Of a stretch of DNA of 64,000 nucleotides, positions 42,828-51,156 are shown piece after piece. Numbering within the stretch: position 1 is the stretch's first letter; each line of letters opens with the position of its first letter. The stretch comes from an uncultured Bacteroidales bacterium (lineage in GTDB: Bacteria; Bacteroidota; Bacteroidia; Bacteroidales; P3), in the NCBI GenBank assembly GCA_905233895.1, contig CAJOFL010000001.1, positions 1-64,000 of the forward strand, written 5' to 3'. Made by a program: the position numbers and the translations under genes. The notes beneath the pieces are model-generated. The model did not search any database, was not told where the DNA came from, and was given only the letters and a program-made list of their open reading frames with translations.

Positions 42828-43076
42828 TTAGTCGTTATAGATTGAATCAATCATGAACTCGTAGTCGGTGCAAATCAATGAGTCGACCAACTGCTCGTCG
42901 AGTGGCGAGTGGTAGTTGAGATGGCTGAGCTGGGTGCATTCGCCCTTCTCGATTTTGATGATGCGCACCGTCGACGTGCCGCGCACCGAGCAGCGGCAGG
43001 TCTTCTGTTTCGAGCAGCCAGCGAGGGTGGCGAGGAGCACTGCGGCTGCGGTAAGTGCTATGATTTTGTGCTTCAT
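42828..43076 (-). CDS. Small Cys-rich lipoprotein (paralogue 2)
   Basis: An 82-residue lipoprotein with lipobox LAGC (about 18-21), then KQKTCRCSVRGTSTVRIIKI and near the end LVDSLICTDYEFM. The C+C pair after the lipobox and the late C-x-D-Y motif are shared with the next gene. It starts three bases after ftsK ends, and both may be transcribed with ftsK. Confidence 0.65.
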   Translation of the reverse strand: MKHKIIALTAAAVLLATLAGCSKQKTCRCSVRGTSTVRIIKIEKGECTQLSHLNYHSPLDEQLVDSLICTDYEFMIDSIYND

Positions 43077-43079
43077 AGG

Positions 43080-45605
43080 CTATAATGTTTTCAATAATTC
43101 TTCGAGGCTTACCTCGTCGTGGATAAGCACGTCGCGCGGTTTCGAACCGTTGCTTGGTCCAACGATACCGGCCGCTTCCAGTTGGTCGATAATTCGTCCG
43201 GCACGGTTATAACCTAATTGTAACTTTCGCTGCAACAGCGAGGTGCTTCCAAACTGTGAGGCCACTACCAGTCGGGCGGCGTCGTTGAAGAATTCGTCCT
43301 TGCTTTTGGCGTCGAATTCCTTGTTCGGCTCCTCGTTTTCGTCGAGGTATTCGGGCAGTATGAACCCGTCGGCATAGCCGCGCTGGTCGCCGATGTAGTG
43401 GACCAGTTTGTCGATTTCCGGCGTGTCAATAAGGGCACACTGCAGACGAATCATGTCTTTGCCGGCCAGCGAGATAAGCATGTCGCCGCGACCGATGAGC
43501 TGCTGCGCGCCCCCAGTGTCGAGGATGGTCTTTGAGTCGATACCGGAAGTGACACGGAAGGCTACGCGGGCGGGGAAGTTGGCCTTGATGGTTCCAGTGA
43601 TTATGTTTGTCGTAGGGCGCTGGGTGGCGATGATAAGGTGGATGCCTACGGCGCGGGCCAGCTGGGCGAGACGGGCGATGGGGAGTTCTACCTCCTTGCC
43701 GGCGGTCATGATAAGGTCGCCAAATTCGTCGATAACAACCACGATATAAGGTAAGTAGCGGTGTCCGTCCTCGGGGTTGAGCATCCGCTTGCAGAACTTT
43801 TCGTTGTATTCCGTGATCTTTCGCACCTGAGCCTGCTTGAGCAGGTCGTAACGGCTGTCCATCTCGATACAGAGCGAGTTGAGTGTGCGTACCACCTTCT
43901 TGACGTCGGTTATTACAGCCTCCTCTTCGTCGGGCATCTTGGCTAGGTAGTGACGCTCCAATGAGGAATATAGAGAGAACTCTACCTTTTTCGGGTCAAC
44001 CAGTACCAGTTTTAGTTCCGAGGGGTGCTTCGTGTAGAGTAGTGAGGCTAGTACGGCATTGAGCCCCACTGACTTACCGGTACCAGTGGCACCAGCCATG
44101 AGCAGGTGCGGCATTTTGGCTAGGTCAGTCACAAAGCATTCGTTGGAAATGGTCTTGCCGAATGCGATGGGCAATTCCATCTTCTCCTTAGCTTTCTGGA
44201 ACGCCTCGCTTTCAAGCATCGTCTTCATCGACACAATCTGCGGTTTTGCGTTCGGAACCTCTATACCTACGTTGCTCTCACCCGGGATGGGGGCTATGAT
44301 GCGGATACCGAGGGCGGCAAGCGATAGGGCTATATCGTCTTCGAGGTTCTTTATCTTGCTGATTCTTACGCCTGGAGCGGGCTTTATCTTGTAGAGGGTC
44401 ACCGTCGGGCCGGGAATGGCCGAGATGTCGGTAATCTCGATACCATAGTCGCGCAGGGTCTGCACGATGCGGTCTTTGTTTGCAATCAGTTCCTCCTTTG
44501 TGACCTTGACGTTCGATATTTCCCAGTCTTCCAGTATATCCGTCTCGGGCATAATGTAATCCTTCAGGTCGAGGTGCGGGTCGTAGGGTTCGTCGAGGCC
44601 TATATGACGACGGTAGTCGTCGGGTTCCAGATCCTCGTTTTCCGGTTCCTGAGTCTCCGACTGGTCGGTCACATCGGTTTCGGAGGCCAGATCCGACTCT
44701 TCGATTGTGAAGTTTATGCCGTCGGTGTCAGTGGTTTCCGGCTTGCCTTGGGCTCGAGCGTTGACCTGTTCGAAAGCCTGGTCAATGTCGAACGGAATCT
44801 CTTCTGTAGGTGCTGACTTGGGCTCATCCGTCTCGATGTCAGTAGGTTTGCTGTTGAAAAGTTTCATAGCCTCATCGTCGAAGTCGGCTCCCGGGTCGTC
44901 GACGGCTGCCTCTGTGGCCGATTCGGCGGCTGTGACTGACGCTGCTGCAACTGGCTTTGTGATTTCGTCGGTATGGTCGGTGGCGGCGTTGATTAGGCCG
45001 TCCTCCACAGTTTTCACCGCTTTCCGGACATCCACCTTGGGCATGTGAACCTCCGGTAGTTGCATCTTGTGTACCAGAACCATGAAAAGAACGGCAGCGA
45101 ACACCAGCAGCACCAGTGTCCACCAGCGCAGCCAATGGTGCAATGGAGCTGCCATCTGGAGGCCAATACCTGCAAAGCGTTCGAAATCGGGGTCTTTCAC
45201 CCATGCACCGCCTATGTAGCCCAGTGTCAGTGAGCACCAGAGCATCCAGAACATCGTGGCTCCGAATGTCTTCCACCACGGCATTACGGGGCTTTCCCAC
45301 AGGCGCATGCCGTAGACGAAGAACAGAAGCACGAATCCGAGACTTCCGATACCGAAGAGGTTGATTGCGAAGAATTCGGCCAGTCCGTGGCCGGCAATTC
45401 CGAGCCAGCGCCCAGTGGCTCCGCCGTCGGTGGCGAAATACCCCACAAGGGAGATAAGCAAAAATGCCGCAAACAGGATATATACCGCACCGCGGATACA
45501 GGCGAATCGTTTGCTCTTTAAGAAAACGACAAAGCCGCCCGAAGATTTCTTCTTCGCAGCGGTCTTGCCTTTCTTCTTGGAACTCTTTTTCTTAACTGTG
45601 GCCAC
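43080..45605 (-). CDS. ftsK: DNA translocase FtsK
   Basis: An 841-residue septal DNA pump that clears and aligns chromosome ends at division. Four helices lie in the first 185 residues; a long acidic linker follows (to about 350). The motor shows Walker A in AGATGTGKSVGLNAV, Walker B in YIVVVIDEFGDLIMTAG, and LIIATQRPTTNIITG. The last 65 residues form the winged-helix gamma domain (STSLLQRKLQLGYNRAGRII, EAAGIVGPSNGSKPRDVL) that reads KOPS-like sites. Length normal. Confidence 0.96.
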   Translation of the reverse strand: MATVKKKSSKKKGKTAAKKKSSGGFVVFLKSKRFACIRGAVYILFAAFLLISLVGYFATDGGATGRWLGIAGHGLAEFFAINLFGIGSLGFVLLFFVYGMRLWESPVMPWWKTFGATMFWMLWCSLTLGYIGGAWVKDPDFERFAGIGLQMAAPLHHWLRWWTLVLLVFAAVLFMVLVHKMQLPEVHMPKVDVRKAVKTVEDGLINAATDHTDEITKPVAAASVTAAESATEAAVDDPGADFDDEAMKLFNSKPTDIETDEPKSAPTEEIPFDIDQAFEQVNARAQGKPETTDTDGINFTIEESDLASETDVTDQSETQEPENEDLEPDDYRRHIGLDEPYDPHLDLKDYIMPETDILEDWEISNVKVTKEELIANKDRIVQTLRDYGIEITDISAIPGPTVTLYKIKPAPGVRISKIKNLEDDIALSLAALGIRIIAPIPGESNVGIEVPNAKPQIVSMKTMLESEAFQKAKEKMELPIAFGKTISNECFVTDLAKMPHLLMAGATGTGKSVGLNAVLASLLYTKHPSELKLVLVDPKKVEFSLYSSLERHYLAKMPDEEEAVITDVKKVVRTLNSLCIEMDSRYDLLKQAQVRKITEYNEKFCKRMLNPEDGHRYLPYIVVVIDEFGDLIMTAGKEVELPIARLAQLARAVGIHLIIATQRPTTNIITGTIKANFPARVAFRVTSGIDSKTILDTGGAQQLIGRGDMLISLAGKDMIRLQCALIDTPEIDKLVHYIGDQRGYADGFILPEYLDENEEPNKEFDAKSKDEFFNDAARLVVASQFGSTSLLQRKLQLGYNRAGRIIDQLEAAGIVGPSNGSKPRDVLIHDEVSLEELLKTL

Positions 45606-45623
45606 CGTCAGTTGCTTCTAGTG

Positions 45624-46394
45624 TTAATCCCGCAGCAGTTCGAAGGCGTCGATGATTTCCTGGATGAAATCCTTGAACTCGTCGTCCGTCATGGTGGAGT
45701 ATCCATCGGGCAGCAGGAAGTCGACATCCTTCACCTTGCCTTTTACAATCTCGGTGGCGGTGTAGGTCAGTGCGCGTCCTTCGCCTGCATCCATGGTGCA
45801 CTGCAGGGGCATCCCCTTGATACCGTTGAACAGGATGTTGATTGACGGGCCTATCTCATCGGTGTACCACATCTCCATCGGGTGGTCTACTCCTTCGTCG
45901 TCATACGAGTGGCGGATTACCTTCTTGGCAGTCATTCCGGCTACCTGCTTGGTTTCACCGGCCACATATTCGTAGTAGAAATGGCCCGGCTCAGTGTCGA
46001 CGATGTCCACACTGTCGAAATCTTTGGCCTCGTATACATCCTTGCGGAGCATCTTGCCGTTGCCGTCGTAGTTCAGTTCGATACCTTCACCGCCCAGGTA
46101 GCCAATAAGGCGCTCGGCGTTCAGACAGAGCGTACGGGTGAGGTTCTGCACAAGCAGGTACTCGGTCTGGATGCCAATCATGGCGTACTCCGAGTTGGTG
46201 AAGATAGCACTTTTGGTGAACATGTCGTTGCCCGAAACTTTAATTTCAGCAACGGCCACCTCGTCGGGGATGGTCATTGCCACCTGACCGGTCGACTCGA
46301 CCTTGTATTTCACTATTCCCTTGAATGTGTTCTGGGCCTCTGCGGCTCCGATGCAGAGCAGCGCTGCGGCTGCAAGTGCAAAGATTTTCTTCAT
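45624..46394 (-). CDS. Secreted protein, DUF4412-like
   Basis: A 256-residue protein with signal peptide (about 1-20, ending GAAEAQ). The mature part starts NTFKGIVKYKVESTG and contains VAGMTAKKVIRHSYDDEG and a late LPDGYSTMTDDEF, a pattern like DUF4412/GLPGLI-type proteins that form curved beta-sheets in the periplasm. Function unknown. It ends 18 bases before ftsK. Confidence 0.65.
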   Translation of the reverse strand: MKKIFALAAAALLCIGAAEAQNTFKGIVKYKVESTGQVAMTIPDEVAVAEIKVSGNDMFTKSAIFTNSEYAMIGIQTEYLLVQNLTRTLCLNAERLIGYLGGEGIELNYDGNGKMLRKDVYEAKDFDSVDIVDTEPGHFYYEYVAGETKQVAGMTAKKVIRHSYDDEGVDHPMEMWYTDEIGPSINILFNGIKGMPLQCTMDAGEGRALTYTATEIVKGKVKDVDFLLPDGYSTMTDDEFKDFIQEIIDAFELLRD

Positions 46395-46537
46395 ATCAGT
46401 GATGTTGTTTTAAGTTTCTTTTTCTAATTTAGTATAACTAGGAATATATTTATTTATTGTGTGGGGTGAAAAATTTTCTTTCCATCGGTGCAAGTCTGGT
46501 TGAAAAAATGTTTTCGGTCGCCGCCGTTTTGAAGGGA

Positions 46538-46694
46538 TGACTCCGTGATAAGTCCGAGGTGACTCCGTGATAAGTCCGAGTCAGGATAGGGTAATCGCGC
46601 ACCGGATTGCTACCTGTTCCTATAGTAACCCGATGTTATGAGCAGGGTGGATGCCTCCTCACGGCTCACCGGTAACTGGTAACCGGTAACTCAC
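46538..46694 (-). repeat. Composite intergenic repeat: 22-bp tandem block plus heptamer block
   Basis: 46538-46580 holds two perfect 22-bp periods beginning TGACTCCGTGATAAGTCCGA. 46666-46690 holds heptamers of the GGTAACT/GGTAACC type. Inverted, this is the same order as at 14050-14171. A GC-rich GGCGGCGACC block (46516-46526, minus strand) follows. Nothing else is recognisable in the 46395-46702 gap; I saw no canonical promoter for the gene at 46394. Confidence 0.75.
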
Positions 46695-46702
46695 ATTGCA
46701 AT

Positions 46703-47551
46703 CTACTTTAGCGAGAAGTAGAATTCGAGGCCTGTGTCACCGTCGGATCGGTTCTTGGCGTAGATTTCGCCTCCGTGGAAGAGGACGGCGTGCTTGACTA
46801 TGGATAGACCGAGGCCGGTACCGCCGTTGCGTCGCGAACGGCCATCGTCGATGCGGACGAAGCGGTCGAACAACCGTGCCAGGTCGGAATCGGGCACTCC
46901 TCGACCGGTGTCGTAAAGGTGTATGTGGTAGGTGGGAAGAGGAGAACGGTAGGTCTCAATTACCACGCTGACACCTTCTCCGGCATAGGCTATTGAGTTC
47001 TCAATCAGGTTGCGGAACACGGCATAGAGCAGTTCGCGGTTGCCTTGAATCGGCATCGGCTCGGGCAGTCGGTTCTCGACGGTAATCGAGGCGGCAGCGG
47101 CTTTGTCGGCTAGGTCGTCGACGGCCTCCTGCGCTATAGCGCGCACATCGATGTCCTCTTTGGGAAAGAGTTCGGCACTCTCCTCAATCTTGTTGATGAG
47201 CGACACATCCTGGATGAGGTCGGAGAGGCGCAGTGTCTGCCTGTAGCAGCGCTCAAGGTAGTAATGTCGGCGCTCGTCGTCGACAGGCTTTGGTCCGAGC
47301 AGTATCTCGAGGTATCCGCGGATGGAACTGACGGGGGTCTTTAGTTCGTGGGCTATGTTGGAGGTCATCTCCTGCTTTATCTGCCGATTGCGCTGTTGCT
47401 CCTCGGCGGCCTCGCGGCGCAAGCGGTTCGACTCGTCGGCCAGCTGACGCAGGCGCCTGTTCTTGAGCATAAGCCTGATATACAGGAAGAGGATGGCCGC
47501 AACGGCGGCTATCAGAAGCCATATCGCCCAGTCAGACCAGTCCATATCCAA
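46703..47551 (-). CDS. Sensor histidine kinase without extracellular sensor
   Basis: A 282-residue kinase. One membrane helix (about 8-28), a short coiled coil, then the HisKA box EMTSNIAHELKTPVSSIRGY with the phospho-accepting His, and the ATPase boxes NLIENSIAYA (N), DTGRGVP (G1) and GGTGLGLSIVKHA (G2). There is no periplasmic loop, HAMP or PAS domain, so the input must come from the membrane or a partner. It overlaps the response regulator gene by 20 bases; together they form a PhoR/PhoB-like pair. Confidence 0.88.
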   Translation of the reverse strand: MDMDWSDWAIWLLIAAVAAILFLYIRLMLKNRRLRQLADESNRLRREAAEEQQRNRQIKQEMTSNIAHELKTPVSSIRGYLEILLGPKPVDDERRHYYLERCYRQTLRLSDLIQDVSLINKIEESAELFPKEDIDVRAIAQEAVDDLADKAAAASITVENRLPEPMPIQGNRELLYAVFRNLIENSIAYAGEGVSVVIETYRSPLPTYHIHLYDTGRGVPDSDLARLFDRFVRIDDGRSRRNGGTGLGLSIVKHAVLFHGGEIYAKNRSDGDTGLEFYFSLK

Positions 47552-48131
47552 ATCCGGTTTTGTTTACGATACGGCAGCCGTCGGCACCCATTTTCTTGCG
47601 CAGGCGGGCGATATGCACGTCGACGCTGCGCTCGCCTACACAGGTGTCGTCGGGCCATACGGCATCAAGAATCTCTTCGCGCGTGAAGTAGCGTCCGGGG
47701 TTGTCGGTAAAGAGGTGTAGTATGAGCAGTTCCCTTTTGGTGAGCGAGTTTGGGGCATTCTGAATAATCGGAGTGTTCTGGGTCCTGCGCAGGACGGCTT
47801 TGACGCGGGCCAGCACGGTGTCGAACGAGAAGGGTTTGGCTATATAGTCGTCGGCCCCGACGTTGAAGCCGCGCAGCTGGTCGTCGTGCCCGTCGAGGGC
47901 GGTGAGGAAGATGATTGGGGTGTTGTCGCCGCGCGAGCGGAGCCGTTCGGCCATCTCAAATCCCGACATGCGGTCCATCATCACGTCGAGCAGCATCAAG
48001 TCGTATGGGCCATGCAGGGTTAGAGCCTCCTCGGCCGAGGTGGCGGTATCCACCTCGTAGCCCTCGGTCTCCAGGTTGAAACGGAGTATTTCACAGAGGT
48101 CCTGCTCGTCGTCGACCACCAGTATTCTCAT
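47532..48131 (-). CDS. OmpR/PhoB-family response regulator
   Basis: A 199-residue regulator. The receiver domain has the acidic pocket ILVVDDEQD, phospho-acceptor Asp in LMLLDVMM and Lys in AKPFSF. The winged-helix DNA-binding domain has LTKRELLILHLFTDNPGRYF and ERSVDVHIARLRKKMG, ending GFGYGLV. It is shorter than the usual 225-235 residues because the first beta-strands of the winged helix are reduced. The 20-base gap to dihydroorotase upstream consists of heptamer repeats. Confidence 0.9.
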   Translation of the reverse strand: MRILVVDDEQDLCEILRFNLETEGYEVDTATSAEEALTLHGPYDLMLLDVMMDRMSGFEMAERLRSRGDNTPIIFLTALDGHDDQLRGFNVGADDYIAKPFSFDTVLARVKAVLRRTQNTPIIQNAPNSLTKRELLILHLFTDNPGRYFTREEILDAVWPDDTCVGERSVDVHIARLRKKMGADGCRIVNKTGFGYGLV

Positions 48132-48156
48132 CAGTGTTTGGTGTTCAGTGTTTAGT
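48132..48156 (-). repeat. Heptamer array between dihydroorotase and the response regulator
   Basis: Read on the minus strand the gap is made of units CACTAAA, CACTGAA, CACCAAA, CACTGAT, running from the last codon of dihydroorotase to the ATG of the regulator. The unit matches the array inside the glycosyltransferase gene at 56307-56341. Confidence 0.65.
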
Positions 48157-49474
48157 GGGTGAACATAAGGGGTTCGGCGCTGCCGTCCTCTTTGCCGTTA
48201 ATCCATACTCGCTCGATGCGAGTGTGGAAAGTCTGCCCTTCGAGAGGGCTCCATCCGCAACCGTAGAGGAGGCTTTCACGGGTCACTTTCTGCTCCACTC
48301 CCGTGCGCACCAGCACCAGGTCGGCCTTGTATCCCTGACGGATGAAACCGCGTCCTTCGATGCCGAAGAGCAGGGCCGGGTTGTGGCACATCTTGCCGAC
48401 GATGAGTGTCATCAGCTCTTCGTTGCTTATGGCGGCTTCGAGCATCATCTGCAGCGAGTGCTGTATTGATGGGATGCCACTTGGAGCGTCGAAATATGGG
48501 CGCTGCTTGGCACCGAGAGGGTGGGGGGCATGGTCGGTGGCGATGGTATCGATAAGGCCGTCTTCAAGGGCCGCCCAGAGGGCCAGCCGATCGTCGTTAC
48601 TCTTGATGGCTGGGTTGCACTTGATAAGGTTGCCCAACTCGGCATAGTCGCGGTCGTCGAAGAAGAGATGGTTGGGAGTGACTTCGGCAGTGACATGCTT
48701 CTTCCCCAGGTCGAAGTTGGAAAGCAGCGAGAGTTCCGTGGCCGTCGAAAGGTGGGCTATATGCAGGCGGGTACCGTATTTGCGGGCCCGCTCGATGGCC
48801 TTGTATGTCGAGAGGAAGCAGGCTTCGGTATTGCGAATCTGGGGGTGCAGGGTTGCAGTCTCTGTAGGCTTGCCCTGGTGTTCCAACTTGAAGTTGTGCA
48901 GGTTGGCCTGTACCACGGCCTCCTCCTCGCAGTGTGCCACGATAAGTTTGCGGGCCTCGCTGAAGAGCCGGTCGAGCATTGCGGGGTCTGAGAGGAGCAT
49001 GTTGCCGGTGGACGAGCCGAGGAAAAGCTTTATGGCGGCATATCGGGTAGGCTCCATTGAGAGGAGCCAGTCGAGGTTGTCGGCGGTTGCTCCGAGCATG
49101 AAACCGTAGTTCACGACACTCACGGCAGCAGCGCGCGCCTCCTTCGCCTCGAGGGCTTCGAGGCTGATGGTCTGGGGATTGGTGTTAGGCATGTCGATTA
49201 CCGACGTGACGCCGCCTGCACGTGCGGCGCGGCTTTCGGTGGCGAAGTTGCCCGCCGGATTGTCGGCTAGCCCGCCGTCGCGGAAATGTACATGGGTGTC
49301 GATGACTCCGGGAAGGAGTAGCATGCCTGTGGCGTCGATTCCGGAACAATCGGGATATTCAGAATAATCAGGTGTTTCCGATATGTTGGCAATCTTGTCG
49401 CCGTCAATCAATACCGAACCAACGAAAATGCGACCCTCGTTGACGATGGTCGCATTCTTTATGAGTGTCTTCAT
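48152..49474 (-). CDS. pyrC: Dihydroorotase
   Basis: Start at 49474 (MKTLIKNATIVNEGRIFVGS), which overlaps the upstream stop as TAATG; the longer ORF lies inside the WG-repeat gene. The 440-residue amidohydrolase closes carbamoyl-aspartate to dihydroorotate in pyrimidine synthesis. Metal-binding residues are visible in GVIDTHVHFRDGG (His61, His63), MLGATADN near the carboxylated-Lys region and ATDHAPH. A Tyr/Pro/Asp-rich insertion at 33-46 is encoded by 9-base repeats (49341-49373). It leads into the two-component pair. Confidence 0.9.
   Translation of the reverse strand: MKTLIKNATIVNEGRIFVGSVLIDGDKIANISETPDYSEYPDCSGIDATGMLLLPGVIDTHVHFRDGGLADNPAGNFATESRAARAGGVTSVIDMPNTNPQTISLEALEAKEARAAAVSVVNYGFMLGATADNLDWLLSMEPTRYAAIKLFLGSSTGNMLLSDPAMLDRLFSEARKLIVAHCEEEAVVQANLHNFKLEHQGKPTETATLHPQIRNTEACFLSTYKAIERARKYGTRLHIAHLSTATELSLLSNFDLGKKHVTAEVTPNHLFFDDRDYAELGNLIKCNPAIKSNDDRLALWAALEDGLIDTIATDHAPHPLGAKQRPYFDAPSGIPSIQHSLQMMLEAAISNEELMTLIVGKMCHNPALLFGIEGRGFIRQGYKADLVLVRTGVEQKVTRESLLYGCGWSPLEGQTFHTRIERVWINGKEDGSAEPLMFTH
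49341..49373 (-). repeat. 9-bp in-frame repeat array inside dihydroorotase
   Basis: Units GATTATTCT, GAATATCCC and GATTGTTCC on the coding strand insert about ten residues in the N-terminal beta part. They resemble the 9-base units of dsbD. Confidence 0.6.
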
Positions 49475-50826
49475 TAGAACTTCCTCCCTTCGGCCCAACG
49501 GCGTCCGGCAATCTGCGCTTCGGCCGAGGTGTTGTACTGATTGTGTACCACGAACTGTCCCGTATGGTCCACACAGCCCCACTTGCCGTCCATCTTGGCC
49601 GGAGCCACTCGGTTGTTCCACACATAGGAGAAAGGCATGGCCTCCTCGAGGGTGGGCTGTATTACGTACATGCCTTTGTAGTCGACATAGCCCCAGGCAC
49701 CGGTCGAAGGCTCCTGCACAGGCCAGAGCCAATGGCCCAGTTCCTGGCCAGTATCCCACTCATTGCCTGCATGCCAGGCGTCGATACTGAGCACGAAGCA
49801 GTTGCGCGAGAGGTCGTCGCCGGTGTCGGAGATGGCCATCCAGTAGCCGTCGAGTTTGGCGGTGGCGAAGAGTCCGGTGTCGTTGGCGAAGTGTGTGGCA
49901 TCCTCGTAGATGGGTTTGATGCGCCATTCGCCGCTCCAATCCACCCAACCCCATTTGCCACTGGCGGGGTTGGTTACCGGCAGGCGCCAGCCTTCGAGGG
50001 TACGGCCGTGCTCGAACTGCTGCAGGGCGTAGGCGGCATCCTCGGCGGTAAAGAATATGGGGGTGGAAATAATGGCTCCATTACGGTCGATGTTGGCCCA
50101 GCGGCCTTCCTGTTTCACCTGGGTGTAGGGGTAGTTGTTGTCCGAACCGAAGGGGCGGTAGTCGGTATAAAGCGGTTGGACCGCCCAGCGACCCAGATAG
50201 TCGACGAAGCCCCAGAGGCCAGTCTTGGGATTGGTGACAGCCACTCGCCAAGTGTAGTAGTTGCGGCCAACGGCCCATTGTGCACCGGCATCCTCGGCCT
50301 GTTCGGCGCTGAGAAAGATGTTGTTGCACACCATCACTCCGCGACCGTCGATACATCCCCAGCGGCCGTCCTTGAGCACCGAGGCATAGCTCTTCGGGTC
50401 ACGCCCCTGGTGCGGGTTGGCTTTTTCGTAGACAGGCTGGTATTTCCAGCGGCCATAGTAGTCCACGTAGCCCCAACGGCCGTCGCTGGCGTTGCGGGCG
50501 GGGTAGACCCATTTGCCTGGTTCTGACATGATTTCCCACTCGTGGCCGGCGGCTTGGGCCACCTCCTTGGTGGGGAACAGGTTGCGGCACACCATGTTGC
50601 CGTCGATGTCGATGCAGCCCCATTGACCGTCGAACTTGACGGGAGCCCAGCGGCGGACACCGCCTTCGAACTCGCCGGCCCGTTGGTAGCGGGGGGCTAT
50701 CTTCCACGAACCATCGTCGTTTTTATAGCCGAAACTCTGCAGCGCGCTCTCGTAGGTGAGCTTCTGAGCTATGCCGCATACGGGGGCTAACAGCGCGAGG
50801 ATGAGTATTATAGCTGTTTTCTTCAT
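49474..50826 (-). CDS. Secreted WG-repeat protein
   Basis: Start at 50826 (MKKTAIILILALLAPVCGIA), because an ATG at 50850 lies only a few bases from the -7 box at 50854. The 450-residue protein has a signal peptide and then about ten WG (beta-hairpin) repeats, for example WGCIDIDGNMVCRNLF, WGYVDYYGRWKYQPVYEKA and WGFVDYLGRWAVQPLY, alternating with a partner motif AGHEWEIMSEPGKWVYPA that recurs. WG-repeat proteins are common in Bacteroidetes; the function is unknown, with binding the most likely role. It precedes dihydroorotase by a one-base overlap. Confidence 0.82.
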   Translation of the reverse strand: MKKTAIILILALLAPVCGIAQKLTYESALQSFGYKNDDGSWKIAPRYQRAGEFEGGVRRWAPVKFDGQWGCIDIDGNMVCRNLFPTKEVAQAAGHEWEIMSEPGKWVYPARNASDGRWGYVDYYGRWKYQPVYEKANPHQGRDPKSYASVLKDGRWGCIDGRGVMVCNNIFLSAEQAEDAGAQWAVGRNYYTWRVAVTNPKTGLWGFVDYLGRWAVQPLYTDYRPFGSDNNYPYTQVKQEGRWANIDRNGAIISTPIFFTAEDAAYALQQFEHGRTLEGWRLPVTNPASGKWGWVDWSGEWRIKPIYEDATHFANDTGLFATAKLDGYWMAISDTGDDLSRNCFVLSIDAWHAGNEWDTGQELGHWLWPVQEPSTGAWGYVDYKGMYVIQPTLEEAMPFSYVWNNRVAPAKMDGKWGCVDHTGQFVVHNQYNTSAEAQIAGRRWAEGRKF

Positions 50827-50853
50827 TGCTTGTTGTGTGTTATATTTCAAACT

Positions 50854-50885
50854 GCAAAGATACGTTAAATAATTGGTACGGCAAA
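50854..50885 (-). promoter_or_regulatory. Promoter of the WG-repeat / pyrC / two-component run
   Basis: The minus strand has TTTG, 19 bases, TATCTTTGC: a full consensus match. The predicted transcription start falls just before 50846, supporting the start codon at 50826. Confidence 0.8.
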
Positions 50886-50920
50886 ATTTATTTTTCTTGC
50901 ATCGATTTTATATATAGAAT

Positions 50921-51082
50921 ATATCCGCCGCACCGCCATTTTGAAATGTTAAAACAAAATACTTATCTTGTTGATTTATAGCATGATATAATGTTAAAAT
51001 TTATATAACTCGCAGAGTATCAACGGTTAGAACCCACCTTCGCCTGATCAACGCCTGATCAACGCCTGATCAACGCCTACCC
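50921..51082 (-). repeat. Composite intergenic repeat, copy 3 (inverted)
   Basis: Read on the minus strand: the GGCGTTGATCA array (51033-51082) between AGGGTA and GGCGAAGGTGGG, then TTTTAACATTATAT (50987-51000), TTTTGTTTTAACATTTCA (50942-50959) and GGCGGTGCGGCGGATAT (50921-50937). The order and orientation toward the nearby promoter are the same as in copy 2. Apart from promoters and a palindrome the 50827-51156 gap holds nothing else. Confidence 0.8.
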
Positions 51083-51100
51083 TAATTAGCACCTTGAACT

Positions 51101-51124
51101 TTTTTTCCGGAGGTTCGGAAAAAT
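51101..51124. repeat. Inverted repeat over the -33 region of the PgpH-type gene
   Basis: Arms TTTTTTCCG and CGGAAAAAA around a 6-base loop, directly upstream of the -7 box at 51131. It could be an operator or a weak upstream terminator; only three G:C pairs support the hairpin. Confidence 0.45.
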
Positions 51125-51130
51125 TTTCGT

Positions 51131-51139
51131 ATTTTTGCA
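51131..51139 (+). promoter_or_regulatory. -7 box of the PgpH-type gene
   Basis: TATTTTTGC, 17 bases upstream of the ATG at 51157. The -33 position is covered by the inverted repeat and has no TTTG. Confidence 0.6.
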
Positions 51140-51156
51140 GTTCGATTTAGACTGAA

